From positions 1 through 47,357 of the forward strand of contig NZ_VRYN01000007.1 of assembly GCF_008124605.1 (NCBI RefSeq): a stretch of DNA of 47,357 nucleotides, written 5' to 3'. The notes below the pieces were generated by a model. The model was given only the letters and a program-made list of their open reading frames with translations, was not told the origin of the DNA and did no database searches. The stretch is from Halobacterium salinarum DSM 3754 (lineage in GTDB: Archaea > Halobacteriota > Halobacteria > Halobacteriales > Halobacteriaceae). Position 1 is the first letter of the stretch. Each line of letters starts with the position of its first letter. Below, piece after piece: positions 17,459 through 25,618 of the stretch. A program made the translations under genes and the position numbers.

Positions 17459-18736
17459 TTACTCGTCCTCGAACCGAGCGTCGACGCTGGCCGCGTGCCC
17501 CTCAAGTCCCTCGGCGTCGGCCAGCGTGGTCACCGTCTCCCGGAGCGCCGCCAGCCCCTCGCGGTCGAGGCGCTGGACCGTCGTCGACCGCAGGAACGTG
17601 TCGACGCTCAGGCCGCCGGTGACCCGTGCAGTCCCGTTGGTGGGCAACACGTGATTGGTGCCGGCGGCGTAATCGCCGGCGGCGACGGGCGCGTACCCGC
17701 CGAGGAACACCGAGCCGGCGCTGTCGATGCGGTCCAGCAGTGCCTCGTCGTCGCTGGCCTGGATCGAGAGGTGTTCGGCGGCGTACTCCTCGGCGAACAT
17801 CACGGCCTCGCTCATCGACCGCGCGACGAACACGCCGCTGGCCTCGTTGTCGAGGGCGGCCCGAATGGTGTCGGCGCGTTCGCGGTCGTCGAGGCGGGCC
17901 GCAACCGCGTCGGTGATCGCGGCGGCGGTCGCCTCGTCGTCGGTGACGGCAACCACGCTCGCGTTCGGGTCGTGTTCGGCCTGCGCGAGCAGGTCGGCGG
18001 CGACGAACGCCGGCTCCGCGGTTTCGTCCGCGACCACGAGCAACTCGGAGGGGCCCGCCAGGAAGTCGATCTCCACGTCGCCCCGCACCTCGGCTTTGGC
18101 CGCCGTCACCCACTTGTTGCCGGGGCCGACGACCGTCTGGACGGTGTCAACCGTCTCGGTGCCGTACGCGAACGCGCCGATGGCCTGCGCGCCCCCGACC
18201 TGGTAGACGCGGTCCGCGCCGGCGGCGTGCGCCGCCGCCAGGGTGACGGGGTTGATCGTCTCGGCGGGCGGCGTCGCCACGGCCACCTGTTCGACGCCCG
18301 CCACTACCGCCGGGATCACCCCCATCAACACCGACGACGGGTATGCTGCCGTGCCGCCGGGTGCGTACACGCCCACCCGCCGCACGGGCCGGAAGCGCCG
18401 CCCCAGCTCCCGCCCCGCAGCGAACGACTCCCGCCAGTCGTCGGGCAACTGGGCCTCGTGGAACGCCCGGATGTTCGCCGCGGCGTCCTCGATGGCGTCG
18501 TACACGTCGTCGGGCACCGCGTCAGCGGCGCGCTCCATCTCGTCGGTGACGTCCAGGTTCCCGACCTCGACGTCGTCGAACTCGCTGGCGAGCGCCCGCA
18601 GCGCAACGTCGCCCTCGCTCTCCACGCGGTCGAGGATTTCCGCCACGTCCGAGCGCACGGCGTCGACGCCGGCGTCCCGTTCGAACAACGCCACCCGGCG
18701 ATCCGGCGCGAGGTCGGCGACGGCTTCGTACTCCAT
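17459..18736 (-). CDS. hisD: Histidinol dehydrogenase
   Basis: HisD catalyses the last two oxidations of histidine biosynthesis, L-histidinol to L-histidine, with zinc and NAD. The 425-residue protein from ATG 18736 contains the expected motifs: VGVYAPGGTAAYPS, VVGPGNKWVTAAK, DFLAGPSELLV, the zinc-ligand region QAEHDP, and EEYAAEHLSI with the catalytic Glu-His. Length is normal. It stands alone rather than in a his operon, as is usual in haloarchaea. The 138 bp gap to dodecin holds no credible gene. Confidence 0.96.
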   Translation of the reverse strand: MEYEAVADLAPDRRVALFERDAGVDAVRSDVAEILDRVESEGDVALRALASEFDDVEVGNLDVTDEMERAADAVPDDVYDAIEDAAANIRAFHEAQLPDDWRESFAAGRELGRRFRPVRRVGVYAPGGTAAYPSSVLMGVIPAVVAGVEQVAVATPPAETINPVTLAAAHAAGADRVYQVGGAQAIGAFAYGTETVDTVQTVVGPGNKWVTAAKAEVRGDVEIDFLAGPSELLVVADETAEPAFVAADLLAQAEHDPNASVVAVTDDEATAAAITDAVAARLDDRERADTIRAALDNEASGVFVARSMSEAVMFAEEYAAEHLSIQASDDEALLDRIDSAGSVFLGGYAPVAAGDYAAGTNHVLPTNGTARVTGGLSVDTFLRSTTVQRLDREGLAALRETVTTLADAEGLEGHAASVDARFEDE

Positions 18737-18823
18737 ACGCCGGCTTCGATCCCGCACCGTTAGTGCGTTTTCATCGCACACAACCACCGAGACGCTTATT
18801 TATGTGTCTTTCCTACCCCATCT

Positions 18824-20116
18824 ATGTCGATTGCCGCACTGGACGCCGACGACATGGGGGAGGAGGTGTGGCGCGGCGCACTCAGTCAGTTTTTCACGGC
18901 GTTCCCGGAGCCGCTGTTCGTCGTTGACCGCGACGGGACGGTCGTGCTCTGGAACGACGCCATCGTGGAGATGACGGGCGTCGAGGCCGCTGACGCGGTC
19001 GGCACCCCCTCGATCGAGCTGTTCGGTACCGAGGGGGAGACCCAGACGCTGGCCGAAGCCGTCCTGGAGCGCGGCGAGGCGATCCGAGAGACGTCGGTTC
19101 GAACCTCGGAACTGCCTGCAGGCGCCCAGCACGCCAAGGCCTCGGCGACCCCACTGCACAACGACGGTGCGGTGATCGGGGCCGTGGAAGTCCTCACTAT
19201 CGTGACCGACGTGGTCGAACAGCGCGAGCGCGTGAAACGCGCACAGCGCACGCTCACTGACGACGTGGAGGCGGCCGTGACGGAGCTGCGGGACGTCGGC
19301 GAAGGAGTCGCCGACGCCAGCCAGGAGATCAGCGATCTCGCCGCCGAACAGGCAAGCGACGTCAACGACATCGCCGCCGACGTGTCGGATCTGTCGGCCA
19401 CCATCCAAGAGGTCGCCGCCAGCGCCGACGAAGTGCGCCAGCGGAGCACGGAAGCACGCGAACGGGCCGAGGCATCCCGGGAGGCAGCCGAGCGCGTGCT
19501 GGCGGCCGTGGAGGCGTTCGCCGACGCCGGGGACACGGTCAGCGTGAACACCGCGTCGCTGCGCGAGCACCTCGACGAGATCGACCAGCTGGTGGACGTG
19601 ATCAACGACATCGCCGACCAGACGAACATGCTGGCGTTGAACGCCAACATCGAGGCCGCCCGCGCCGGCGAGGACGGCAGCGGGTTCTCGGTCGTCGCCG
19701 AGGAGGTCAAGGACCTCGCCGAGCAGTCCCAACAACAGGTCGGCGACATCGAGGCGCTGGTCGCGGACATCGAAGCCGACAGCGAGGAAACCGCGAAAAG
19801 CGTCGCCGCGGCCAACGATCAGGTGTCCTCGGCGCGCACCGCCGCCGAGGAGCTCGTCGAGAACCAGGACGCGATCGCCAGCGCGATCGGGGAGACCGCG
19901 GAGGGCATCGCGGAGATCGCGGCCGCCACCGACGAGCAGGCCGAAACCGCCGCGGAGATCTCCGCGGCGATCGACACGGTGGTCGAGCGCGCCGACGCCG
20001 TGGCCGACGAAACGGCCGATGTCGCGGCCGCGAACGAACAGCAGACGGACATGCTGTCGGACATCGAGCAGTCGGTGCGTGACGCCGAACGCGTGCTCAC
20101 AAGCGACGACGAGTGA
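18824..20116 (+). CDS. Soluble methyl-accepting transducer (Htr family) with PAS domain
   Basis: The 430-residue protein has a PAS sensor domain (about 15-125), a heptad-repeat helical linker, and a methyl-accepting signalling domain (about 150-425) whose hairpin tip is recognisable at DQTNMLALNANIEAARAG and the following VVAEEVKDLAEQS. No membrane segment is present, so it senses a cytoplasmic signal and relays it to CheA/CheW. It resembles the soluble Htr proteins of H. salinarum (possibly Htr12). A TATA-like CTTATTTATG at 18794-18803 lies about 25 bases before the ATG, so it is leaderless. Confidence 0.9.
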   Translation: MSIAALDADDMGEEVWRGALSQFFTAFPEPLFVVDRDGTVVLWNDAIVEMTGVEAADAVGTPSIELFGTEGETQTLAEAVLERGEAIRETSVRTSELPAGAQHAKASATPLHNDGAVIGAVEVLTIVTDVVEQRERVKRAQRTLTDDVEAAVTELRDVGEGVADASQEISDLAAEQASDVNDIAADVSDLSATIQEVAASADEVRQRSTEARERAEASREAAERVLAAVEAFADAGDTVSVNTASLREHLDEIDQLVDVINDIADQTNMLALNANIEAARAGEDGSGFSVVAEEVKDLAEQSQQQVGDIEALVADIEADSEETAKSVAAANDQVSSARTAAEELVENQDAIASAIGETAEGIAEIAAATDEQAETAAEISAAIDTVVERADAVADETADVAAANEQQTDMLSDIEQSVRDAERVLTSDDE

Positions 20117-20164
20117 CCGCCTGGTTGGTGGATTTTTTGCGCCGCCCACCGTACCCCCGGCCGT

Positions 20165-20515
20165 ATGTCCGTTCGAAATCGGCTGCACGGCTGGCAGACG
20201 ATGTTCCACATCGAGTTGCTGTACGGCGTGCTGTTCATCGGTGGGTTCGCGGTACTCGTCTACCGCTTCGACCCGCGGGTTGCGGCGTTCGAAGCCGGCC
20301 TGGTGGTCGGGTATATTCTGCGCGTCTGGGAGAAGATGTCGATCTACGAGCGCGCCATCCAGGACGCGGTCTCCGAGGCCGCCGAAGAACAGGTCCAGGC
20401 CGAAGCCGAAGCGCGCGTCGGCGACGAGGTCGAGTCGCGGGTCCCGGACGCGGTCTCCGAACAGGTGGCCGCCGAGCTCTCCGAGGAGTCCACCGGCAGC
20501 GACGCTGAGCGCTGA
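20165..20515 (+). CDS. Small membrane protein with C-terminal coiled coil
   Basis: The 116-residue protein has two hydrophobic segments (about 15-34 and 40-52) followed by an acidic, Ala/Glu-rich helical tail (about 60-108) with clear heptad character. It follows the transducer gene by 48 bp on the same strand, so co-transcription is possible. No known domain is recognised. Confidence 0.7.
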   Translation: MSVRNRLHGWQTMFHIELLYGVLFIGGFAVLVYRFDPRVAAFEAGLVVGYILRVWEKMSIYERAIQDAVSEAAEEQVQAEAEARVGDEVESRVPDAVSEQVAAELSEESTGSDAER

Positions 20516-20853
20516 CGCCGCGCCTACAGCGCAGGCTGGGCGGTCAAACGGTGTTCGAAGGAACGGTGTCGCCCGCAACACTAACGACCGGCCTCATCCG
20601 TGGGCGGCACGCCCTGTCGGCCGGGAAACCCTCGTGGCGGGCGGGCGGGGTCGTCGACCCCGCCAACTGCCGGGGCGGCGCAAGCCACCGCGGCGCGGGA
20701 CCGGAACACGGCCCCGACGTCGTGTGCCGGCGTCAGCCGGCCGTCGGTGATGTCGCACGCCGGGGTTCTCCGGGCGGTCATCGCGGCCGCATGGCCGTAC
20801 TCGGCCGGGGACAGCGGCGTGCACGCATGGTATCAGGCCACGAACAATCAGGG
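20516..20853. other. 338 bp gap without a convincing gene
   Basis: No tRNA, SRP RNA or RNase P signature is visible here. A minus-strand frame (20581-20781, 66 codons from an ATG) is open back to a TGA at 20833-20835, and contains a few cysteines but no recognisable domain. The plus-strand frames are Arg/Gly/Pro-rich shadows. The segment could be a degraded gene, a regulatory RNA or simple spacer. Confidence 0.5.
20581..20781 (-). CDS. Doubtful short ORF
   Basis: The 66-residue product starts MTARRTPACD and includes DITDGRLTPAHDVGAVFRSR, with Val/Ala/Asp use like that of local genes, but a Pro/Arg-rich C-terminus. There is no detectable promoter and no known domain. The open frame upstream is stopped by TGA 54 bases before the ATG. 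It may be a remnant of a longer gene. Confidence 0.25.
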   Translation of the reverse strand: MTARRTPACDITDGRLTPAHDVGAVFRSRAAVACAAPAVGGVDDPARPPRGFPGRQGVPPTDEAGR

Positions 20854-21105
20854 TTACGACTCGCCGTGCCCGGAGCCACCTCCGCGGTCGGTGTCGGTGA
20901 GCGCGTAAATCTCCTCTCTGGACTCACAGAGGCCGCAAACGCATTCCGCAACGCCCTGGTCGGCGAGCTCCGCGAGGGCGTCACGAGCCTGCGGCTCGCT
21001 GAGGCGGCCCTCGTCGGCGACTTCCACGGGGGACAGCGGGCCGCGGTTGTCGAGGACCACGCGTGCGAGCTTGGCGGCACAGGAGAGGCCCTGTGGCTGA
21101 CTCAT
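20854..21105 (-). CDS. Small winged-helix-like regulator with CxCxxC motif
   Basis: From ATG 21105 the protein has 83 residues. Residues about 8-55 fit a winged-helix core (RVVLDNRGPLSPVEVADEGR, then QARDALAELADQGVAE), followed by CVCGLC, which could bind metal, and a beta-hairpin-like EEIYALTD. This suggests a metal- or redox-responsive transcription factor. It is divergent from the dehydrogenase gene at 21206, so the 100 bp between them carries both promoters. Confidence 0.7.
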   Translation of the reverse strand: MSQPQGLSCAAKLARVVLDNRGPLSPVEVADEGRLSEPQARDALAELADQGVAECVCGLCESREEIYALTDTDRGGGSGHGES

Positions 21106-21205
21106 CACGTCATGCTATTGGAGGTGAGTGAAAAACCCTTCGCAAAGCGGCGAGGACGGTGGTTGTCGCGGAACGCTTACACCGCGGGGTGCCGATCACT
21201 CAGCC

Positions 21206-22153
21206 ATGACCGATGTCGTTGTCCTGCGAACGGGCACGCATGGACTGGCCGTTGATGAGTACGCCGACGCGCTCCGGGACCGCCTGCCCACCCGCGACGT
21301 GGCGGTGGCCCGCACGCCCGCCGCGGAGCGCGACCTGGTGGCTGACGCCAGCGTCGTGACCGGTGCGGCGATCGACCGGGACCTCCTCGACGCCGCCCGG
21401 AACCTGGACGTGTTCGCGTGTGCGTACGCCGGCTACGACCACCTGCCCATGGACCGGCTGCGCGAGCGCGGCGTGGCGGTGACGAACGCCGCGGGCATCC
21501 ACGCACCCAGCATCGCCGAGCAAGTCCTCGGCTCCGTGTTGACGTTCGCGCGGAACCTCCACGAGGGGTGGCGGCGACAGCAGCGCCGCGAGTACCGCCA
21601 CTACCAGGCCCACGAACTCGGCGGCTCGACGGTCACCGTCGTCGGCCTGGGCGCGATCGGGCACGCAGTCGTCGACCGCCTCCAGGGCTTCGATGTCGAC
21701 ACCATCGGCGTCCGGTACACCCCATCGAAGGGCGGCCCGACAGACGAGGTCATCGGGTTCGACGACGCGGCGGTCCACGACGCGCTCGCACGCACCGACT
21801 ACCTCGTGCTCGCCACGCCACTGACCGACACCACGCGCGGGCTCATCGACGCCGCGGCGTTCGACACGCTCCCTCCCGAAAGCGTGCTGGTGAACGTCGC
21901 ACGCGGTGGCGTCGTCGACACCGACGCGCTGGTTACGGCGATCCGCCGGCAGTCGATCCGCGGTGCCGCTCTCGACGTGACCGACCCCGAGCCGCTGCCC
22001 GAGGACCACCCGCTGTGGAACTTCGAGAACGTCCTGTTGACGCCACACAACGCCGGCCACACGCCCGACTACTGGCCGCGACTCGCCGACATCGTCGCCG
22101 AGAACCTCTCCCGCCTGGACGCCGGCGACTCGCTCGAAAACCGCGTAGACTAG
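21206..22153 (+). CDS. D-2-hydroxyacid dehydrogenase
   Basis: This 315-residue NAD(P)-dependent enzyme of the phosphoglycerate/glyoxylate reductase family has the Rossmann motif VVGLGAIGHAV (about 142-152). The catalytic Arg is in NVARGGVVDTDAL, the Glu in DVTDPEPLPEDHPLW and the His in TPHNAGH. It reduces a 2-keto acid or oxidises a 2-hydroxy acid; which one cannot be told. ATG 21206 is the family start; the frame is open to 21128 but that stretch is not conserved-looking. Its stop overlaps the convergent pseudogene. Confidence 0.92.
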   Translation: MTDVVVLRTGTHGLAVDEYADALRDRLPTRDVAVARTPAAERDLVADASVVTGAAIDRDLLDAARNLDVFACAYAGYDHLPMDRLRERGVAVTNAAGIHAPSIAEQVLGSVLTFARNLHEGWRRQQRREYRHYQAHELGGSTVTVVGLGAIGHAVVDRLQGFDVDTIGVRYTPSKGGPTDEVIGFDDAAVHDALARTDYLVLATPLTDTTRGLIDAAAFDTLPPESVLVNVARGGVVDTDALVTAIRRQSIRGAALDVTDPEPLPEDHPLWNFENVLLTPHNAGHTPDYWPRLADIVAENLSRLDAGDSLENRVD

Positions 22154-22376
22154 CCCTCGACGGAGCCGAGCCAGGCGAACAGGCAGCCGAACAGGGACAC
22201 GAAGAGCGCGACGTACACTCCGATCCCAGCGGCGTGCCCACGCTCAGCGCCGCGAGGAAGACGAGCGCGCCGCCGAAGCAGACGAACAGCGACCCGAGAG
22301 CGCCCGCGCCGACGAGCGAGAGGACGCGGAGTGCGCGACTGGTCGCAGGGGTGTACGCCCACTCGATGCGAGTCAT
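22150..22376 (-). pseudogene. Small membrane protein gene with a single-base frameshift
   Basis: Frame 1 starts at ATG 22376 (MTRIEWAYTPATSRALRVL) and has a hydrophobic segment ending LAALSVG. Frame 2 continues the membrane protein (AAGIGVYVALFVSLFGCLFA) and stops with TAG at 22150. They join near the CCC at 22237-22239 (GGG on the coding strand). Adding one G would give 75 residues with two membrane helices and a perfect 228-base frame. Either the gene is broken here or there is a sequencing error. No function is known. Confidence 0.75.
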
Positions 22377-22419
22377 ATCGCAGCGTTCTCGGGCGAACGC
22401 AAACGTGTGTGCCTGCCGC

Positions 22420-23451
22420 TCAGACCCAGCCCTCGCGGGCGAGCAGTTCGCCGTTCAGGATGCTCGCGCCGGCCGCGCCCCGGATGGTGTTGTGCGCGAG
22501 GCAGTTGTACTGGATGCCGGTGTCGGTGGTCTGGATGCCGCCGGCGGCGATCGCCATGCCGTCGCCGCGCATCCGGTCGAGGCGGGGCTGCGGGCGCTCG
22601 GGGGCGGTGAAGGTCTCGATGAGCGGGTCGGGCGCGCTCGGGAGGTCGAGTGTCGGCGCGTCCTCAAAGGCGGCCGCCACGTCCGCGGGCGCGGGGTGGT
22701 CGCTGGTTTCGACGAAGACGTTCTCCAAGTGCCCGTCCAAGGTGGGGACGCGGTTGCAGGAGGCGGACACGACGGCGTCGTGGTGTTGGACTTCGGCCCC
22801 CGTGAACTCCCCGAGGAGCTTCCGGGATTCGGTCTCCATCTTCCGCTCCTCGCCGCCGATGTGGGGCACGACGTTGTCCAGGATCTCCATCGACGTGACC
22901 CCCGAGTAGCCCGCCCCGGAGACGGCCTGCAGGGTCGCGACGTGCACGCGATCCAGGCCGAACTCGGTGAGGGCCGCCAGCGTGGGGACCATCGTGATGG
23001 TCGAACAGTTCGGGTTCTTCACGAGCGCGCCGTCCCACCCGCGCGCGTCGCGTTGCACGTCGATCAACCCCAGATGGTCGGCGTTCACCTCCGGCACCAC
23101 GAGGGGCACGTCGCCGGCGCGGCGCTCGTTGCTCGCGTTCGAGGAGACGACGAACCCAGCCTCGCAGAGGGCCGGCTCAACCTCCGCCCCCACGTCGCTG
23201 GGCAGCGCCGAGAACAGGAGGGCCGTGTCGTCTGGGATCGCAGCCGGCGTGGTCGGCTGCACGGGCAACTCCGCGATGGACTCCGGAACCGGCGTGTCGA
23301 GCCCCCAGTTCGCGGCGTCACGGTACGTTTCACCGGCGCTGTCGGGGCTGGCAGTCACGACGGACAACTCGAAGGTCTCGTGCCCGGCGAGCAACTGTAC
23401 GAAGCGCTGTCCAACCGCGCCGGTCGCACCGAGTACGCCAACTGTGGTCAT
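22420..23451 (-). CDS. asd: Aspartate-semialdehyde dehydrogenase
   Basis: This enzyme reduces aspartyl phosphate to aspartate semialdehyde, feeding threonine, methionine and lysine synthesis. The 343-residue protein has the NADP-binding GATGAVGQRF (8-17), the active-site cysteine in NPNCSTI (C149), and the substrate motif GYSGV. It belongs to the archaeal/fungal class by its sequence style. It lies 46 bp downstream of rps17e on the same strand. Confidence 0.95.
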   Translation of the reverse strand: MTTVGVLGATGAVGQRFVQLLAGHETFELSVVTASPDSAGETYRDAANWGLDTPVPESIAELPVQPTTPAAIPDDTALLFSALPSDVGAEVEPALCEAGFVVSSNASNERRAGDVPLVVPEVNADHLGLIDVQRDARGWDGALVKNPNCSTITMVPTLAALTEFGLDRVHVATLQAVSGAGYSGVTSMEILDNVVPHIGGEERKMETESRKLLGEFTGAEVQHHDAVVSASCNRVPTLDGHLENVFVETSDHPAPADVAAAFEDAPTLDLPSAPDPLIETFTAPERPQPRLDRMRGDGMAIAAGGIQTTDTGIQYNCLAHNTIRGAAGASILNGELLAREGWV

Positions 23452-23497
23452 ACCCCCGTTTCAGTGGGAGTGCGTGATACCACTTTGGGTCGCAGTA

Positions 23498-23677
23498 CTA
23501 GTTGCGCTTGTGTGTGATGTAGCCCGCGATCCGGTTGCGGACGTTCTTCGACTCGATGTTGGTCAGCTCCGTGACGGCGTCCTTGTTGTGCTCGAAGTCC
23601 TCCCGGGAGAACGCATCCTGGTATCGCTCCATGAGGATGTTCCCCGTCTTCTTGACGTAGTCGGGCTTGATAGCCAT
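23498..23677 (-). CDS. rps17e: 30S ribosomal protein S17e
   Basis: This short gene encodes 59 residues beginning [19 protein letters not shown] and ending AGYITHKRN. It matches the archaeal/eukaryotic S17e family in length and in its conserved IKR-like start and NRIAGYITH end. It is part of the small ribosomal subunit. Unlike most proteins here it is fairly basic, as expected for rRNA binding. It sits upstream of asd and may be co-transcribed with it. Confidence 0.93.
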   Translation of the reverse strand: MAIKPDYVKKTGNILMERYQDAFSREDFEHNKDAVTELTNIESKNVRNRIAGYITHKRN

Positions 23678-23762
23678 ACAGCCCGTTTGCCCCGCCGCTC
23701 GTTAAAAGGATTCGCTTCGCGTGCAGCGCTCCAACAGCCCCCGTTGCCGTCGGACGCCGACG

Positions 23763-24755
23763 TTACGGGTTCTCGAACGCACCCGCAACCAGCAGGGGGA
23801 ACACCAGCGTCGCCTCGGCCTCGATCAGCGCGTAGTTCGGCTCCGCGTCCTCGTCTTTGATCTTCCCCCAGGAGACCGCCTCCTCGGGCGGTGCGCCGGA
23901 CAGCGACCCGTCGCCCTCCATGCCCGTGGAGATGTACACCGCGTAGTCGGCACCGCCGCGGAACAGGTTCGTCATGATCGCGTGGTGTTTCGGCACGCCC
24001 GCGCCCACACAGATGAGCCCCGTCGTGTCGGCCAACAGCCCCTCCTCGATGAGGGCGTCGTAGTCGTCGAGGATCTCGATTCCGACCTCGCTGTCGTAGC
24101 CCTGGCGGTAGTAGTAGAGGAAGTTCCCGATCTCGGCGTCCGTGAGCGCCGGGCAGAACACGGGGATGTCGTTGTCGGCGGCGTTCTTCAGGATCGAATC
24201 CTCGTCGTCCAACGTCGCCCCGAGCTCCCGGGCGAACGCGGTTGGGGTGCGGACCTTCTGGTCGGCGAAGAACTCCTCGAAGAAGTCGTAGAGATACTCT
24301 TCGAGCCACACGTAGCGGTCCGACGGCACGAAGATGTTGCCCAGGCGGTTGATCCCCTCCTCGCGGAGCGCGGCCTCGTCGACGTCCCATTCGCCCATCT
24401 TGAACGGTTTCGCCGTCTTGATGATGTCCTCGGTCAGCGAGCCCGACGTGGTGATGATGACGTCCACGTAGTTCTCCCGCACGAGGTGGGCAACGACCTC
24501 CCGCAGCCCCGACGAGACGATGTTCGACGTGAGCGTCAGATAGATCGTGGCGTCGTCCTCGCGCATCTCCCGGGTGATGTCGACGGCGTCAGCCAGGTGG
24601 GAGGCCTGGAAGCCGGTCGTCGCGTACGAGTCGAGCAGCTCGAAGAAGTCGAACTCACCGCTGAAGTCGTAGCCCCGAACGTCGGGCGTGTCGAGGTCCT
24701 CATCCGAGCCCGGCACGACGTTCTCGTGCGTCTCGTCGGCGTCGTCGCCTGTCAT
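23763..24755 (-). CDS. dys: Deoxyhypusine synthase
   Basis: This enzyme transfers an aminobutyl group from spermidine (or, in archaea lacking it, a related polyamine) to a lysine of aIF5A, the first step in hypusine formation. The 330-residue chain contains TSNIVSSGLREVV, TTSGSLTEDI, the NAD-binding region and the catalytic lysine in VSWGKIK (K298). The start ATG 24755 follows a TATA-like TTCAAATC around 24778-24785, consistent with a leaderless transcript. The N-terminal 20 residues are an acidic extension. Confidence 0.95.
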   Translation of the reverse strand: MTGDDADETHENVVPGSDEDLDTPDVRGYDFSGEFDFFELLDSYATTGFQASHLADAVDITREMREDDATIYLTLTSNIVSSGLREVVAHLVRENYVDVIITTSGSLTEDIIKTAKPFKMGEWDVDEAALREEGINRLGNIFVPSDRYVWLEEYLYDFFEEFFADQKVRTPTAFARELGATLDDEDSILKNAADNDIPVFCPALTDAEIGNFLYYYRQGYDSEVGIEILDDYDALIEEGLLADTTGLICVGAGVPKHHAIMTNLFRGGADYAVYISTGMEGDGSLSGAPPEEAVSWGKIKDEDAEPNYALIEAEATLVFPLLVAGAFENP

Positions 24756-24859
24756 ACAGTGGGATTGTGGGCGCGCGGATTTGAACGTCCCGACATCGCG
24801 TGGCCGGCCACGCTGTGCGTGGCTCCGCTGGCCTACTGCAGAACCGACCCACGCGCGCC

Positions 24860-24889
24860 GTGACAGCCCACCCTTCGGATGGGCGTCAC
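24860..24889. terminator. Hairpin at the end of the Dus-like gene
   Basis: GTGAC-a-GCCCA, then a 9-base loop, then TGGGC-GTCAC form a near-perfect 10 bp stem interrupted by one bulged A. It overlaps the stop codon of the Dus-like gene (24886-24888). It is suited to ending the cofD/Dus transcript or protecting its 3' end, but no T-run follows. Confidence 0.4.
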
Positions 24890-25617
24890 AGCAGCCACTC
24901 CTTGACGGCGGCGTAGACGGCGCGCACGCGCTCGGGGTCGCGGCTCGGCCGGCCAACGCTGACCGCGTCCGCGCCGTACGAGAGGTACTCGAAGACGTCG
25001 TCCCGTGTTCGAACGCCGTTGTTCGCGACGACGAACAGGGCGGTGGCGTCGGCGACGTCCCGAACGACCCGCCGGGAGTCCATCGCGTCGACGTGGATCG
25101 CAGCCGCGCCGGCCCGCTCGATGGCCTGCGCGAGCACGGGCAGGTGGACGCCCTGCACGCCGGCCCGCACTTTCACGGAGACGGCGGCGCCCTCGTCGCT
25201 GGCCGCCCGCACCTGCTCGCAGAGCCGGCTGGTGTCCCGGAGTAAGGTCTCGCCGGCCCCGGCGTCGCACAGCTCGTCCTGCCGGCAGTGCGCGTTCACC
25301 TCCAGGATGGCGTCGTGGGCGGCGCAGACGGCGGCGACATCGCGCAGCGGGCCGAGGCGCACCGCCCGGACGTTCACGGCCGGCCGCAGGAACGCGTCGT
25401 CGAGCTCACTGAGCTGGTCGTCGACCCACGCCACGGGATCGGCGGGCAGGAACTCCTCGCGATCCCGGTCGACCATCGCCCGGGCGGCCTCCCGGGTCGG
25501 TTCGTCGATGGCAATGCCGCCGAGGAACACGCCGCCGGCGTGTTCACCCGCCGACATCGCCCACTCGGCGTCCGCCTCGCCGCTGAGGCTGGCGAGCGCG
25601 AGCCGCGGCGCGAACAC
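24886..25617 (-). CDS. Dihydrouridine synthase-like TIM-barrel protein (MJ0144-like)
   Basis: The 243-residue TIM barrel has Dus-like motifs: NAHCRQDELCDAGAG (compare NxGCP in Dus), VSVKVRAG, IHVDAMD, and VANNGVRTRDD with the flavin-phosphate loop. Similar proteins occur beside cofD in archaea and are of unknown substrate. True Dus enzymes have longer C-terminal RNA-binding domains, missing here. The GTG start at 25617 follows the cofD stop by one base, so the two form an operon and probably share a pathway. Confidence 0.8.
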   Translation of the reverse strand: MFAPRLALASLSGEADAEWAMSAGEHAGGVFLGGIAIDEPTREAARAMVDRDREEFLPADPVAWVDDQLSELDDAFLRPAVNVRAVRLGPLRDVAAVCAAHDAILEVNAHCRQDELCDAGAGETLLRDTSRLCEQVRAASDEGAAVSVKVRAGVQGVHLPVLAQAIERAGAAAIHVDAMDSRRVVRDVADATALFVVANNGVRTRDDVFEYLSYGADAVSVGRPSRDPERVRAVYAAVKEWLL

Positions 25618-25618
25618 G

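Noticed and set aside
19090-19115. GGTTCGAACC tRNA-like T-loop motif
   Set aside because: It lies inside the transducer coding sequence, and the flanks do not form a cloverleaf.
20516-20853. Possible SRP RNA or RNase P RNA
   Set aside because: None of the conserved core sequences of either RNA could be found on either strand.
24756-24885. tRNA-like sequence upstream of the deoxyhypusine synthase gene (minus strand GTTCAAATCC)
   Set aside because: The T-loop-like motif has no pairing T stem, and no D arm or acceptor stem can be built. It is better explained as the TATA region of a leaderless promoter.
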